Source: Mytilus californianus (lineage: Eukaryota; Mollusca; Bivalvia; Mytilida; Mytilidae). Taken from it: 64,000 nucleotides of DNA. The translations under genes and the position numbers were made by a program. The stretch lies in contig NW_026262581.1 of the NCBI RefSeq assembly GCF_021869535.1, forward strand, positions 73,685,955 through 73,749,954, in the 5' to 3' direction. Numbering within the stretch: the stretch's first letter is position 1; each line of letters opens with the position of its first letter. The notes under the pieces were generated by a model. That model saw nothing but the letters and a program-made list of their open reading frames with translations. It did not search any database and was not told where the DNA came from. Below, one piece after another: positions 12,551 to 23,999 of the stretch.

Positions 12551-12628
12551 AATATCTGACCAGACCGGTTAATCACCCCAGACGCTATATTTATATATGC
12601 GTCTGGGTAATCGAGACTAACTTATACC

Positions 12629-13017
12629 CAACTCGTTCGTTATGTCTGTGTGTATATAGTGATGTCATAGATTTTAACGAACGTAATCAATGCATCACTG
12701 GTAAATTATAAGTCAGGGATTTCGTTACCATAAATTACTTAAAACATTTACTAAATTCTTTCATAGATACAAAGATTTGATTAGTAAATTTGGCTGTACC
12801 TGTAGAAAACTTATAAAAAACGGTATTTCACACCCTACATTTTACGGCAATATTGTACTAAAAGCGCGGAAATCACTATGTCTTCCGTGTTAACTCATCG
12901 AAATTTTAAACAAACTTATTAGTAAAGGTTATCTTATTAATATTGTAATAAGATCTTTGAATATTGTTTACATTGGCACTAACATCGATTTTGTAATCAA
13001 TAAATTAAAACATAACT
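12629..13017 (+). pseudogene. PLE reverse transcriptase, C-terminal fragment
   Basis: The translation carries DFNERNQCITGKL, then (after a frameshift near 12710) GFRYHKLLKTFTKFFHRYKD, NGISHPTFYGNI and a C-terminus ending INKLKHN. These match the C-terminal part of the RT at 57.7-58.9 kb (DFNERNLCITEKL, GFRYHKLVKTFTKFYHRYKD, SGISHPIFYGNI). Only the region after the catalytic palm remains, as expected for a 5'-truncated retroelement. A TAA interrupts the frame near 12889. The fragment begins abruptly at about 12629 next to a different repeat and is followed by a 1.1-kb 3' UTR. Confidence 0.85.
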
Positions 13018-14145
13018 AAATTTGTATTCTTTTCGTATGTTTTTTTCGGGATGTATACATACACATCCACGTTTGTTTTCTATTTAGAGATTGCTTTATC
13101 TATATATAACATGATACATATTTATTATAAGGTTAAATCCTAACTATCCTACTGCCTGTCGATACTTTTATTTTGGCATTGCACAAGTCATGTCTTCTTT
13201 GACTGTCCATGGCGTTAAAACATTAAATCCCTGGGATGTGTTTTAATTGATTTTAGTCTCGGATGCATGTTTTTTTATTATTATTTTTTTTTTTGCTTTT
13301 AACTAGCTTTCAGTAACTGCGAGTACTCTCAAATCGTACTTTCGTGTTTATTTGACCTGTTGCCACAATTTTATTGCATTTCTGTTATTCAATATTTACT
13401 TATTTTGTGTTATATCTCGTCTCACTATTTTTAATATGTACCACCTTTGATATGTATTTAGTATGACGATAAATTTTCACTTCTGTACTCGTACTGTGAA
13501 CAACAAATTTATTTATTTTGTAAAAAATGTTACTCCTAACAACAAAATTATTACATTTAAATTTACCTATGTACGATACTTTATTTAACGCCATTTTGTC
13601 CCAGGTTAAAGTTGTCTTTTTGACATTGTTCAACATCTTTTTTTTATCAATATTGTATAAAATTGTGTCATAGATCAAACTTATTCGTTCAGTGTATGTT
13701 TACTTGTTTTTTGTTTATATGTCTTTTTGTTCGAATTAAGCCATTTCAATTGATATTTTATAATGTGTCTTTTAATGTTGTAATGTTACACTACTGTTTC
13801 AGGTTAGGGTGAAGGTTGACGCCTGTTTAAACGTTTAAACCCGCTGCATTGGTATGCACCTGTCCTAAGTCAGGAGCCTGTTGTTCAGTGGTTGTCGTTT
13901 GTTGGTGTGGTTCATAAATGTTTCTCGTTTCTCGTTTCTCGTTTTTCAATATATAGATTATACCGTTCTTTTTCCTGTTTGAATTGTTTTACACTAGTCA
14001 TTTTGGGGTCCTTTATAGCTTGCTGTTAGGTGTGAGCCAAGGCTCCGTGTTGATGGCCGTACTTTGACCTATTAGTGTTTACTTTTATGAATTGTGACTT
14101 GGATGGAGAGTTGTCTTATTGGCACTCATACTTCATCTTCTTATC
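13018..14145 (+). repeat. 3' UTR and terminus of the family-A PLE
   Basis: It follows the RT C-terminal fragment without a break. It includes ACTGCGAGTACTCTCAAATC, the TCCTAAGTCAGGAGCCTG module, a small TTTCTCG tandem (13920-13942), and ends GTCTTATTGGCACTCATACT. The terminus is the sequence seen alone in many other places in the window, so this copy identifies those as retroelement tails. Short ORFs within it look fortuitous. Confidence 0.7.
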
Positions 14146-14227
14146 TATATTATAAAAAATCGCTGTTTAAGGATCAATGATTAGAGAACACTATAGGCAC
14201 TGAGAAAATCCTACTTCATTTAACTTC

Positions 14228-15010
14228 ATCTATATTGACACAGAAGAAATGAGATGTTTTTGTTTCATATAGCTTTGTTTATGAATATGGACACAGGTTT
14301 ATGGGACCGTGCTTACTACGTTATCTTATTTATATTGTCGCTGATACACAAGACGTTCCCGCTGAATGTACTTTATTTATACATGGACACAGGAGCATTA
14401 AGACGCCGAATTGTTGTTGCATACTAGTAACATTTTGGTATATGGACAGGATTACAGGGTCATTCCTGTTGCATGTTACTTTATTTATATGGACAAATGA
14501 AGAAACGCTTATATTAGACGTTTATATAGTTTAATAAACCAGTTCATATGGCCACCGAGAGCACTGTGTCATTCCTATTATGAACAAGGAAGCGTTTCTG
14601 CATTTTTTTTTGTATATAACTATATTGATATGGACACGAGATAACTGAGACGTTCCTGCAGCATACACCTTTATGTGTATAGACACATGAGTACCGAGGC
14701 AATTCTGTTAAATTTACTTAAATACTATGGAAATAGAAGCGTTATGTTGCGCCATGCATGCTTCTGCATATAACGTTATTTATATAAACACAAGAGCACT
14801 GAGAAGTTCCTGTTACATCATATACTTTTATTTGTACGGCCACATGCGCACTGAAACATTTCTGCTGAAATGTACGTTGTTGTTATGGACACAGAAGCAC
14901 TATAGGTTGTGCTGCTGCATATAACTTTATTTATCTGGACACAGGAGCACTGAACCGTTCCTGCAGAATATATTTATTTGGACATAAGAACACTGAGAAG
15001 GCGCTGCTGT
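14228..15010. repeat. degenerate minisatellite, about 50-65-bp unit, roughly 13 copies
   Basis: Repeats of the type TATGGACACAGGAGCACTGA, then (GA)CGTTCCTGCTGCAT and ATAACTTTATTTA, recur in diverged form through the block (for example near 14380, 14630, 14780, 14890, 14935). Spacing varies with indels. ORFs of 60-80 codons run through some units but are not kept between units, so I read it as non-coding. Confidence 0.85.
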
Positions 15011-15014
15011 GTGA

Positions 15015-15465
15015 ATATGTGAATGTAAAGAAACACCCAAGGACAGAATGACTATATATAGAAATGTAGTCACTTTGACTTCTCCCGTCCGGAAGTAAGA
15101 CCAATAGTTAAGGGATCGTTTGATGTGTGGTGTATAGATATACGCAGCACTTTTCGGGGATGTTAAATTTCATGGTTAAAGTATTATGACCTTCTACACG
15201 TAAAGGGATCATTGTAATATTAAATCTAAGATGGCCATTGTGTGAACTATTGTATAGCAGAATTTATGTTCCTAATTAGCTTTCCTCTTTTTCCAGTGGT
15301 ACATGTATTCAACATTTCCCATTCACCCCACAATACAAAATATTTTTTTTTCTAATTAATTTTGTCTTCAATATGCATAAAATACGAAGCTCTTAACTCC
15401 TTGCACTTAACATACAATATAGTAGCATATACACAAACAAACGGAGTATGTGAGTTTACAGTCTC
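15015..15465. other. no recognisable gene
   Basis: No ORF or repeat recognised. Confidence 0.35.
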
Positions 15466-15469
15466 AAAT

Positions 15470-15760
15470 AAACTACCTGTCCTAAGTCAGGAATCTGATG
15501 TTCAGTAGTTGTTGTTTGTTGATGTGGTTTATAAGTGTTTCTCGTTTCTCGTTTTTTATATACTAGTAGATTAGACCGTTAGTTTTCCCGTTTGAATGGT
15601 TTTACAGTAGTAATTTTTGGGGCCCTTTATAGCTTGCTGTGCGGTGTGAGCCAAGGCTCCGTGTTGAAGACCGTACTTTGACCTATAATGGTTTACTTTT
15701 ATAAATTGTGACTTTGATGGAAGTTGTCTCATTGGCACTCATACCACATCTTCTTATATC
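15470..15760 (+). repeat. truncated family-A PLE tail
   Basis: It runs from CCTGTCCTAAGTCAGGAATC to GTCTCATTGGCACTCATACC, colinear with 13855-14130. The 3' end is followed within 30 bp by a TA microsatellite (15787-15815), a common landing site or by-product of PLE insertion. Confidence 0.8.
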
Positions 15761-16149
15761 TATTTGAATAATATACGACCAGTCATATATATATATATAT
15801 ATTATATATATAAACAAGTCTAAATTGAAAACAACGTTCAAACCTATGATTGCGTTGGATAAAAACCGCAATTTTTATACGTGTGCATGCAAAACAAATT
15901 TCTTGTTAGAGGGGTCTAAATACAGCACAAACAACATTTTCCAAAAGACCAAAAAAGTGAAAAAGTATATTTTAACAAAACGCATTTGACTAACAGGTCG
16001 AACAACAAATGTTCTTAAACCCTGCTGACTGCCATTGGCGATTGCCAAATTAACGGATCACCGATGTAATAAATGGATCTTAATTATAAATTTAATACTA
16101 AACAGAAACTAATAAACTTGCGGAACAGATGGTATACCGCAAACAAAAG

Positions 16150-16270
16150 GTGCAAAGGTTTTTGTACACCATATCCGGATTTCGACAATTAATGTCTCTT
16201 CAGTGATGTTAGGAATCGAAACGGTATTTGGAAGGCCATATAATTTACCTCAATTTGGGATTGACTCTTG
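16150..16270 (-). repeat. dispersed repeat ('TTTCGACAATTAATGTCTCTTC' type)
   Basis: TTTCGACAATTAATGTCTC and TTCAGTGATG match 48845-48885 (TTTCGACAATCAATTTCTC, TTCAGTGATG). It is a dispersed repeat of unknown class. Strand is nominal. Confidence 0.5.
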
Positions 16271-16274
16271 AATT

Positions 16275-17825
16275 TTGAAGAGTCGAAATAGGATGAACGG
16301 ATCATATAAACCCGAAGGCAAATATAAATATAGGAATGCTGTTATATATAAATATATATATAGGAATGCTGTTATGGTATTAATATCACTTCTCCGTGAA
16401 CCAATGAAAATTCAGAACAAGTTTAACAGCGTCATATCTAATAAAACCTTCACTGGTTTAATGGTTTGCAAAAAACGATCATTTCTTTAATTTTGCCTAC
16501 TAACTAGGTTCATTTCAATTCATTCCCATAACCTTCATCAGATTGTTTCCTGAATCGTTGTAGTTTGTTAACTTGGTTATGACAGATCGTTTCTTTCAAG
16601 CCTACGATGACTTCATATTAGAAGCAATTTAGCTCGCATGCATGGTATTGATAAGTGAATGAATATAGGGTAAACGCATAAATAACAAACCTTGTCCCAT
16701 TTCACTATTTAACATTTATTGTTGATGAAACTGGTAAATATGCGCCAATGAAACTGTTTATTCTGTCAATTATTTTAAATCCGTTCTGGTTTTTACCGCC
16801 TAAAAATGGTTTCAAAATAATTTCCGAACCTCTTTGCCCTTTTTCTTAATATGTAAAGTCATTAACTGGTAGCTTTATTTATAATGAATTGTTTTCAGAT
16901 ATTTGTCATTTCTGATGGGACTAATAAATAAAACGGGTACGTTTTTTGAAAGGTTGAAAATAAAACGAAAATCTTTTAGAAAATGCATTTAACATTTGCC
17001 TTTATAGCATCAATAGACCTGTCATTATTTTATCTTGAGATTACATTCTTTGTCTTTTTGAAACATAATGGACTCATTGAGGACTGAAGTTTTCAACACG
17101 TACCCAGCAATTTTTAACAAGGTTGAACACCACACAGATAGGTATTCATATAAAGTTATCGAATCATTAGCCTTAAAGATGATAGATGAAACTTCCTGCT
17201 GTCATTAATACACGAAGAAAGTGACGATTTATCAAATTCAAAGACTAATAGGTCCTCTCACGCAGAGAATACAAGCTTACCACGGCGCTAATCCGGAATT
17301 GAGTCTTTTACATCTCCGTTATTTATTTGTTATGTTATTGTGTTTATGTAGATTATGATTGAATAATGTTAAGAAATTTTAATTTTGTTTGTGAATGGTT
17401 AGTGTAAAAGGATTTAACATGTATTAATAACTGTTTATTATTTCCTTCAATGAAACACCGGGTATGACACTTTACGGATGTACGATTGTACACATTTTTT
17501 ATGAAGTCATTCGGTTTAGCTATTAATTTCTTCATTTCCTTCCTTTCATCAAATATAATTATATTAGAAATTTTATGAAGGAATTAAAAAAAAGGGTGGT
17601 ACTCACATGAACCTTCGTGGAACTAATTTTTGAAAGATATGGAATTGTATTTTTTTTTAAACATTAATATTGAATATAAAAGAGAGTTATATTGGAATGC
17701 ATATTAGTGTATCATTAATATGTGATGTAAGGCTTTTTTCTTTTGTGAATTAAAAAATATAAAGTATTGAAAACATCGAAAGTACTGGTCATAACATTTT
17801 AACTGCATCAGACACTACAAGAATA
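16275..17825. other. no recognisable gene
   Basis: A small direct duplication of TATAGGAATGCTGTTAT lies at about 16330-16375. Otherwise no gene or repeat is recognised. Confidence 0.35.
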
Positions 17826-17829
17826 AAAT

Positions 17830-18430
17830 TTAGAATGGAAATGGGGAATGCGTTAAAGAGACAACAATCCGACCAAATAGCATTAAACAGCCCAAGGCTA
17901 CCAATGGGTCTTCAACACAGCGAGAAAATCCCGCACCCGGAGGCGGGCTTCAGCTGGCCCCTAAACAAACATGTGTACTAGTTCAGTGAAAATGGACGTC
18001 ACACTAAACTCCGAAACATATAAATGAACTAAAATTAAAAAAAGAACATACAGGACTAACAAAGCCCAGACGCTCCTGACTTGGGCCAGGCGCAACAATG
18101 CGGCGGGGTTAAACATGTTTTGTGAGATCTCAACCCTCCCCATATACCTCTAGCCAATGTAGAATAAACAAACACACAGTAATACGCACAGTAAAACTCA
18201 GTTTAAAAGAAGTCCGAGTCCTATGACAGAATAGGTAATAACAGAAGAAACTAAGCAAAATGACAATGATGCATAAATTAACAAAGGACTACAGGCAGTT
18301 ACTGACATGCCAGCTTCAGACCTCAATTAAACTGATTGAAAGATTATGTCTTCATCATATGAAAATCAAGCACAATCCCTTCCGTTAGGGGTTTAGTATC
18401 ATACCATCATAAATTATATGAGAACTTCTG
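17830..18430 (-). repeat. 5'-truncated copy of the Naiad-like PLE 3' UTR
   Basis: This 600-bp block is the reverse complement of 58985-59565, with many substitutions. Shared landmarks, in sense order, are the ATGATGGTATGATAC stem, GAAGACATAATCTTTCAATC, CTGACTTGGG, GGCGGGGTTAAACATG, and the end GTTGTCTC..CCCCATTTCCATTC. No RT coding sequence remains. It contains the SECIS-like fold at 18365-18410. Confidence 0.88.
18358..18418 (-). promoter_or_regulatory. SECIS-like stem-loop, second copy
   Basis: On the minus strand, ATGA (18410-18407) is followed by 12 nt, then AAA, then the return strand of the stem, then TGAT (18368-18365). The quartet TGAT/TGAT and the stem (GGTATGATAC against GGATTGTGCT) match the copy at 59.0 kb in structure. 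Differences include AAAC for TAAC in the loop and GCTTGAT for GCCTGAT at the stem base, where G-C becomes G-U. The relic has no ORF to serve. Confidence 0.6.
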
Positions 18431-18434
18431 GTTT

Positions 18435-19385
18435 TAGAATAAATGTGTTTATTTCCGATGCAAAGACCCTATGAGTGAATCAATATTAATTCCAAAATAT
18501 GCCACCTGAAAGAGAACTACTTTGAAACGTCGATAAAACTGAAACTGTACTTTTATTCTAAAATTCATTTTATCGGTAGTCCTTCTATTAAACTTAAAAC
18601 AGTGGCTAAATGAGTGTCTTTGAATCTAATACACAGATAAAATGAAATCATGTGACCCTGCCCCTCATAAGTTCTATTGTCGCAATCACAAATTGATTGA
18701 GAATCACGGTGCTTTAGAATCTCAGCTTTCTTACTATGTCAATCATTTTCCCATGTTTTAAAGCGCTCTTCTGATGTTCTTACCGTTCTCGTCATATCCC
18801 TTGCAGTGAAACTTGCCGGTAGATATTACTGTGAATCCCATGATGCATTCAGCTGATGCATTACTACTAGGGTATACATACACTGTCGACACTCATGGTC
18901 TCGCTTCAAGCCTTTCTCTCTGTTATCACTCCTCTATTATTTTTATTTTGTACCTGAACATTATAATATTTGAAATGACAATGATATATGACCTTCATAT
19001 TTAGCATCTCACTGAAGCAGTAAACCTGTATCCAATTTTAGAAGTTTCTGGAATTAGGATTTCACGGGAATCAACAATACATAAAACAAAATCACCAGTC
19101 AAATAGAGAAGAAATTCGTGACCCATTCGGAAACATAAAGCAGAAGAGCTTTCCTCCGAATTTTCTTTACAACATTTCGTTTTCATGAGTATTTTAATCT
19201 TTATTTAAATATAAATCTGAATAATTTACTAGAATACTTATCTAGTTTCATGAGCGGTCTTTGAGCTTATCAGCTCCAACTATGAACATTGCAATTTTAT
19301 AAAGCTACATTCCAGCTGCTAAGTGAGTATAACTTTTATACATTTTTCATACAATCAGTAGTTATTAAATTCCAAGGATTGTGTT
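18435..19385. other. no recognisable gene
   Basis: Only ORFs of about 60 codons. No repeat recognised. Confidence 0.35.
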
Positions 19386-19390
19386 TCCTA

Positions 19391-19672
19391 TTAAGGTGGT
19401 ACCCAACACCTTGACTAATATTAATTTGGCTCGTTTAATTTTCATAAAATTTTGACAAAATGTTTACTTTGACCCTTTGACAAAAATATAAAAATTTCAA
19501 AAAATTTGAACCAACCACTTTATCAGAAAAATTTCATTGGTTATATAGCAGTTTGACAAACACTAATTTTGATCATTGAGAAGCTTAATATTTCCTTAAC
19601 AATACAACGTGATTAAAACGTTTAGCTGATTTTTACAGAGTTATCTCCCTGTAGTGTTAGGTACCACCTTAA
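19391..19672. mobile_element. MITE with TTAA ends, 282 bp
   Basis: The ends are perfect or near-perfect inverted repeats: TTAAGGTGGTACCCAACAC at the left, and the reverse complement of the right end reads TTAAGGTGGTACCTAACAC. Each end starts at a TTAA, the target duplicated by piggyBac-type elements. There is no coding capacity. I recognise the AAGGTGGTACCTAACAC end as abundant in mollusc genomes. The piggyBac assignment is an inference from TTAA alone. Confidence 0.85.
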
Positions 19673-19674
19673 AG

Positions 19675-20115
19675 TTTTCTTGGTAGGAGATTTTGTCTTA
19701 CAACTAAGCTATTGAATTAAGGTTGTTTGTAAAAATACAGTTAGGGAAGACCTTATGATGCCACCATGATTTTGCTACCCGAAATGGAAAGTCTGTGTCA
19801 CAGAAGACCATAGATATGATCTACTTCGTAACCACTTAAGCAGTTATTATAAACATCATCGATTGTAAATAATCACCTGAATGTAGCATGCCATTACCAA
19901 CAAGACGAATGCCATTAGTTTTCAAGATACCTTTTTACCCTTCTGACGCAACTGAATCAATCACCGTTTTTTGTGCTTTTTTGTTGCTCTAGTTTTCTGT
20001 CTATTTCCTTTAGGTCGTTGTGTTGTTATCATTCATTGACTCTTGGCTTGATATTAACCACATGATATCTTATTCCCTTTCAATCTCGTTAAACCTTTTT
20101 TTAACGAACGAAATT
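19675..20115. other. no recognisable gene
   Basis: Nothing recognised. Confidence 0.35.
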
Positions 20116-20119
20116 GAAT

Positions 20120-20215
20120 ATCTAAGAGAGGCGGAAGATATCAAAGGGATCATATTCAAACGGACAACACAAACTGAAAATGCTGAGAAAAAAACCCGGA
20201 GATAGACCAAAATAC
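20120..20215 (-). repeat. PLE family-3 3' terminus, truncated
   Basis: GAGAGGCGGAAGATATCAAAG, then GGATCATATTCAAACGGACA, is the 3' end (reverse complement) also seen at 32650, 35190, 50140 and 51080. About 95 bp are kept. Confidence 0.65.
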
Positions 20216-20659
20216 AAACAGCAGTATACAAAACAAGTTTAAAGTCAGGAATATGTACGTTAAGTTACAATCAATTGAATGCAGCGTGTCATCAGCTGAT
20301 TATAGGAACCTTGATTATCCTGTAACAATTGCTCAAAATTAAATTTTATCAACATACCCTAAACATCTTATCTTATCGGTAGAAAATTTTGCAAATCCAA
20401 CAATAACTTTCTTTTCATGTACTCCTGTGTAATTAAAGTATTTAGTGGCGTGAAAGTGAAGATATAGCGTCACGCCCCTTTTCTTTACTCATTTTTCATG
20501 TACTATTCTAGATCGTTTTCTTCCTACATATGAATTTCAAGATTAGCCTCTTACGGAACTCCTGTCTTTGTAAACGCTTGTTTAATTTAGCCAATACCTT
20601 ATTTCTTAATCAACAAGTCTATGCATGTACATCAAAAGTGGTTAAAGATTTTGAAAAAA

Positions 20660-20810
20660 AAGTATAAAAAAAATATTGAACTCCAAGGCAAATTCAAATA
20701 ATTGGGGAAGTCCATAAAAACTGACAAAATCAAACGCTATCAATTTACGGAACAATTGAAAAACAACTGACATCGTCTTGACTTGGTACACTTGGTAAAC
20801 AAATGTACAC
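20660..20810 (-). repeat. family-C dispersed repeat
   Basis: AACTCCAAGGCAAATTCAAA, AAGTCCATAAAAACTGAC and CTTGACTTGGTACA match, with divergence, 56060-56170 and in part 2030-2070. Confidence 0.55.
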
Positions 20811-20959
20811 TGGAAGGTAAATAGTAATAATTGTTCTTAAAGAACAAATTAAATACACCAAATCATTTCACAACTGTTTTGGAAAAGTTAACAAATGGGA
20901 ACGCATGGAAAATAAAAAAAAAAAAAAGATGGAAAACATCAATCTTTCAATTCACTTAT

Positions 20960-21175
20960 TTTTCACGTGCTCCACGATTCTGACTTGGGACAGGCACAGT
21001 AAGAATGTGGCGGGGTTAACCATGTTTGTGAGCGCTCAACCTTTCCCCTCACCTGTGACAGTGGTGTTACAGCACAACATAAGAACAAACTATAAAAATC
21101 AGTTAAAAAGGGCTATACTCATCAGATCGATACAAAGCAGAAAAACATATAACAAAAACACAAGCATGCATTGGT
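20960..21175 (-). repeat. internal family-A tail fragment
   Basis: It carries TCTGACTTGGGACAGGCACA, GTGGCGGGGTTAACCATG, GTTACAGCACAACATAAGAA and TATAAAAATCAGTT, colinear with 49440-49625. The extreme 3' end is missing. Confidence 0.6.
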
Positions 21176-21189
21176 TCAAAATTTTTTCT

Positions 21190-22840
21190 TAATATTAAAA
21201 TTACAAGAAAATAGTTTCATATGACTTTAACTTTACTTCAGATAAAGGCGCACTTTATTAATTACACCTGTCCTAGTATTTCATTGCATAGGACACTTTA
21301 ACAAATCATTCCAACTTTCATCTGCCTGATTAATTTTGTTTTGTTTTAAGACTTCAGATACTTATATTGGAAAGAAGACCGCTTAGGACAACAAGAATAT
21401 TGATAATATTGTTCCCATGATTTTAAACTTTTAAACTTTTATTGAAATCGTGAACGGCAAAATGGTACAGACTAAGAGATTTACGAGGAATCAAATTTCG
21501 GACTTAGTTGACAGGATAACTTTTATTATTGAAGAGATAATTTATTTTTCCAGAAAATGTATTTCAGCTGTGCAGTATGTCTTTCTTTGGTTTGTTTTGG
21601 CTTAATTTTGTCCACTGGGTTTACGATATAATGATTATATTTCCAACACACTCATCTAGCTGGTCAAAACGTATGGCGACAAAAACAACTATAACGCTGT
21701 TATTGAAATACATAATAAAATGGACTTAATGAAAATAGACAAATTGGTGACCATCGCTTTTTTACTGACATTGGCTTATATACTTTCTCCGTTTTCGAAA
21801 TACTTAAAGTAGTAAATACTTTCTCAATTCAACAGTCTAAATACTCGATTCGAGAAGGGCAAGTTATGTTTAATAACCCACATAAAGACTAAGTGTATCT
21901 AACGTTGCATTGTTGTAACGTCAAAAACGCTGACGATTTCTTTCCATATTTATATTTTAGTAATTCGATAATTGAGGTATCACATTTGTTGGTCTCTTAT
22001 AGAATAACATTTGAATAAGTAATTAAATAATCATTTTCACACATGAATAACGATGTTGAGTTGGTTAAATAGTCAATCGTTCCGGGAAAGTGAACTGAAA
22101 TGCATGCCGCATTGATTTCTGAAAAAGCGGGAAGGAGTTTTTAAGGATGTGTATATTTATCCATTTGGCCTAACAGGACAACGTCTCAGTGGATGGTTTC
22201 TTTCGAACCGGGATAGATTTAGCGCTTTAACATAAAAATAGTACATTTTCTCGTGTTTATGATTAGATAATAAAGTCGTGTAAACAAAACATATTTTGTA
22301 AAATGAAATTTATATCAAGCATTCTTTAAACATATAATGGACACTTTGTCTTTGAGATATTTTTCATGCACACATTTCGCAAAATTCTCAAGTTTTGTGA
22401 ATAAATATGACAGAAGAATAACGCTATTATAAAGCAGAAAGTAAACAAAAAGATAGCATTTAGAAATAAATTATTATAAGATAGATAGCTCGTGTTTGAT
22501 ACTTGCATGAAATAAAAAAGAGTACTTAGTGACAAAATATAAACACCAAACTCTCCTTCCATGCAGCTACATGTATATTACACAATAAAAAAATATACAG
22601 TGCAGTCTATAGTTTTATTGTGAATTTAGTTGACTTTTATATGTGTCTGTCCTTCATCTAAATTTCACATTCGTTTAAGTGTCAGAGTTAAAAATTGATA
22701 TGACCGATGGTTTATGAATTTTGTGATGTCTTAGGGTTAGATAAGAGTCAATTACAAATCCGTTATTGCGTGGTTTCACATATGAAGCAGGATCTGCTAA
22801 CCATTTTCGAAGCACCTGAAATCTCCCTTGTTTTGGTGGG
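21190..22840. other. no recognisable gene
   Basis: Short ORFs only (longest 78 codons) and no motif. Confidence 0.35.
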
Positions 22841-22844
22841 GATC

Positions 22845-22990
22845 GCGTTACTTGGTCTTTAGTTTTCTATGTTGGTTTTTTGTATACTATTGTTTGTCGG
22901 TTGATCGATTTTTGGTTTTGCCATGGCATTGTCATTTTGTTTTTCGACTTGTGAGATTGAATGTCCCTTTGGTATCACTTCGGTAAAGAA
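22845..22990 (+). repeat. PLE family-3 3' terminus
   Basis: The plus strand reads TTTAGTTTTCTATGTTGG, GCCATGGCATTGTCATTTTG and GTCCCTTTGGTATCAC. This is the sense-strand version of the tail that appears reverse-complemented at 32.65 and 51.08 kb. Confidence 0.65.
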
Positions 22991-22999
22991 AAGACACAA

Positions 23000-23420
23000 C
23001 AAGCAGAATCTAAAACTGAAGAGGAATTGTCATGGGAAATAAGAACATACATAAAAAGGGGCAGGGATCTTAACTGTTTTCGTCATCTTTAACAATTTAT
23101 GAAAATTTGATGGGATATGGCTTGACAGACACCCCTTCCAGTGTAAAATCTAAAATTAGGGGTGCAAATTGGTGCATGGGAAGGTCTTATTGTAGTCGTT
23201 TGATCTGTTGTCCTATTCCCGATTGTGAATTTTTGACTGAGTGTGGATTCGCATGCCGGGTGATGGTCCATTTTGAGATAGACAAAGACACGTTGTATCG
23301 GTCAACCGTAAAATTTATGTAGTGCCGATTTCACTCGTTTCTCCTCATACATGTACATGTAACTCTGTTGGAACAGATTCTGTGTCAGGATGTGTCAGGA
23401 GCACAACTCTCCTAATGAAT
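23000..23420. other. no recognisable gene
   Basis: Two overlapping ORFs of 60-70 codons on opposite strands, with no motif. Confidence 0.3.
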
Positions 23421-23424
23421 ATAA

Positions 23425-23475
23425 AAATAAGAAGATGTGGTATGATTGCCAATGAGACCAAATGACACAGAAGTC
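23425..23475 (-). repeat. 50-bp family-A tail stub
   Basis: GAAGATGTGGTATGATTGCC followed by AATGAGACC is the extreme terminus only. Confidence 0.65.
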
Positions 23476-23690
23476 CATATAGAAAGAACATGCACGAGCG
23501 TAACGTATGAATTTAGATATGTACATGTATACACTATACGATTGAGCAAAGGTATTTAACTACTGAGAAATGGGTATTTGACAATTGAGAAAAGACAAAA
23601 ATCATCACGTTTCTCATAGATTCTAGTTAAATGTCGTCTATTTGTATCAGTATCGAGGTTGAAACAAGATAAAACAGACATACATTAGAA

Positions 23691-23960
23691 TTATAGGTTG
23701 AATGATTGTTGAGTGTGACACTTTCGCCTACACGAGATTTCCGACCAGACCTGGTTGTGTTTTTTGGAGATCCATATTTCAATAAAGCCAAAACGGACGT
23801 CCTTTTGTATAGTTATCTGTGACAAAGATATTCCATAAGCATCAACCAAAACATTATGGCGTCCATGTGACTGTAAAATGGATAACTTCAACTTCACCAT
23901 CTGGAAGCCTTTGTTAAAAGGCTTCCTTGTAGTAATCAGCAACGCTCTGTCACAGAAACT
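23691..23960 (-). pseudogene. PLE family-3 RT, C-terminal relic
   Basis: The minus-strand ORF includes TTRKPFNKGFQMVKLKLSI, HGRHNVLVDAYGISLSQITI. I recognise this as the C-terminal part of bivalve PLE reverse transcriptases (family form: TRKLLNQGFLLVKLKSSL, YGRHHDLVDRYGISVSQMT). The palm is absent. The frame is open for 83 codons, but residues before it are out of frame. It is probably a fragment left by 5' truncation and decay. Confidence 0.7.
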
Positions 23961-23999
23961 ATGTCTTGAAACGCATGGACTTGGTTATCGTGTCAAAGA

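Noticed and set aside
13018..13200. Possible SECIS in the UTR of the family-A PLE (ATGA at 13111)
   Set aside because: The spacer to the next AA is about 20 nt and I could not pair a stem of useful length; no quartet partner at the right place.
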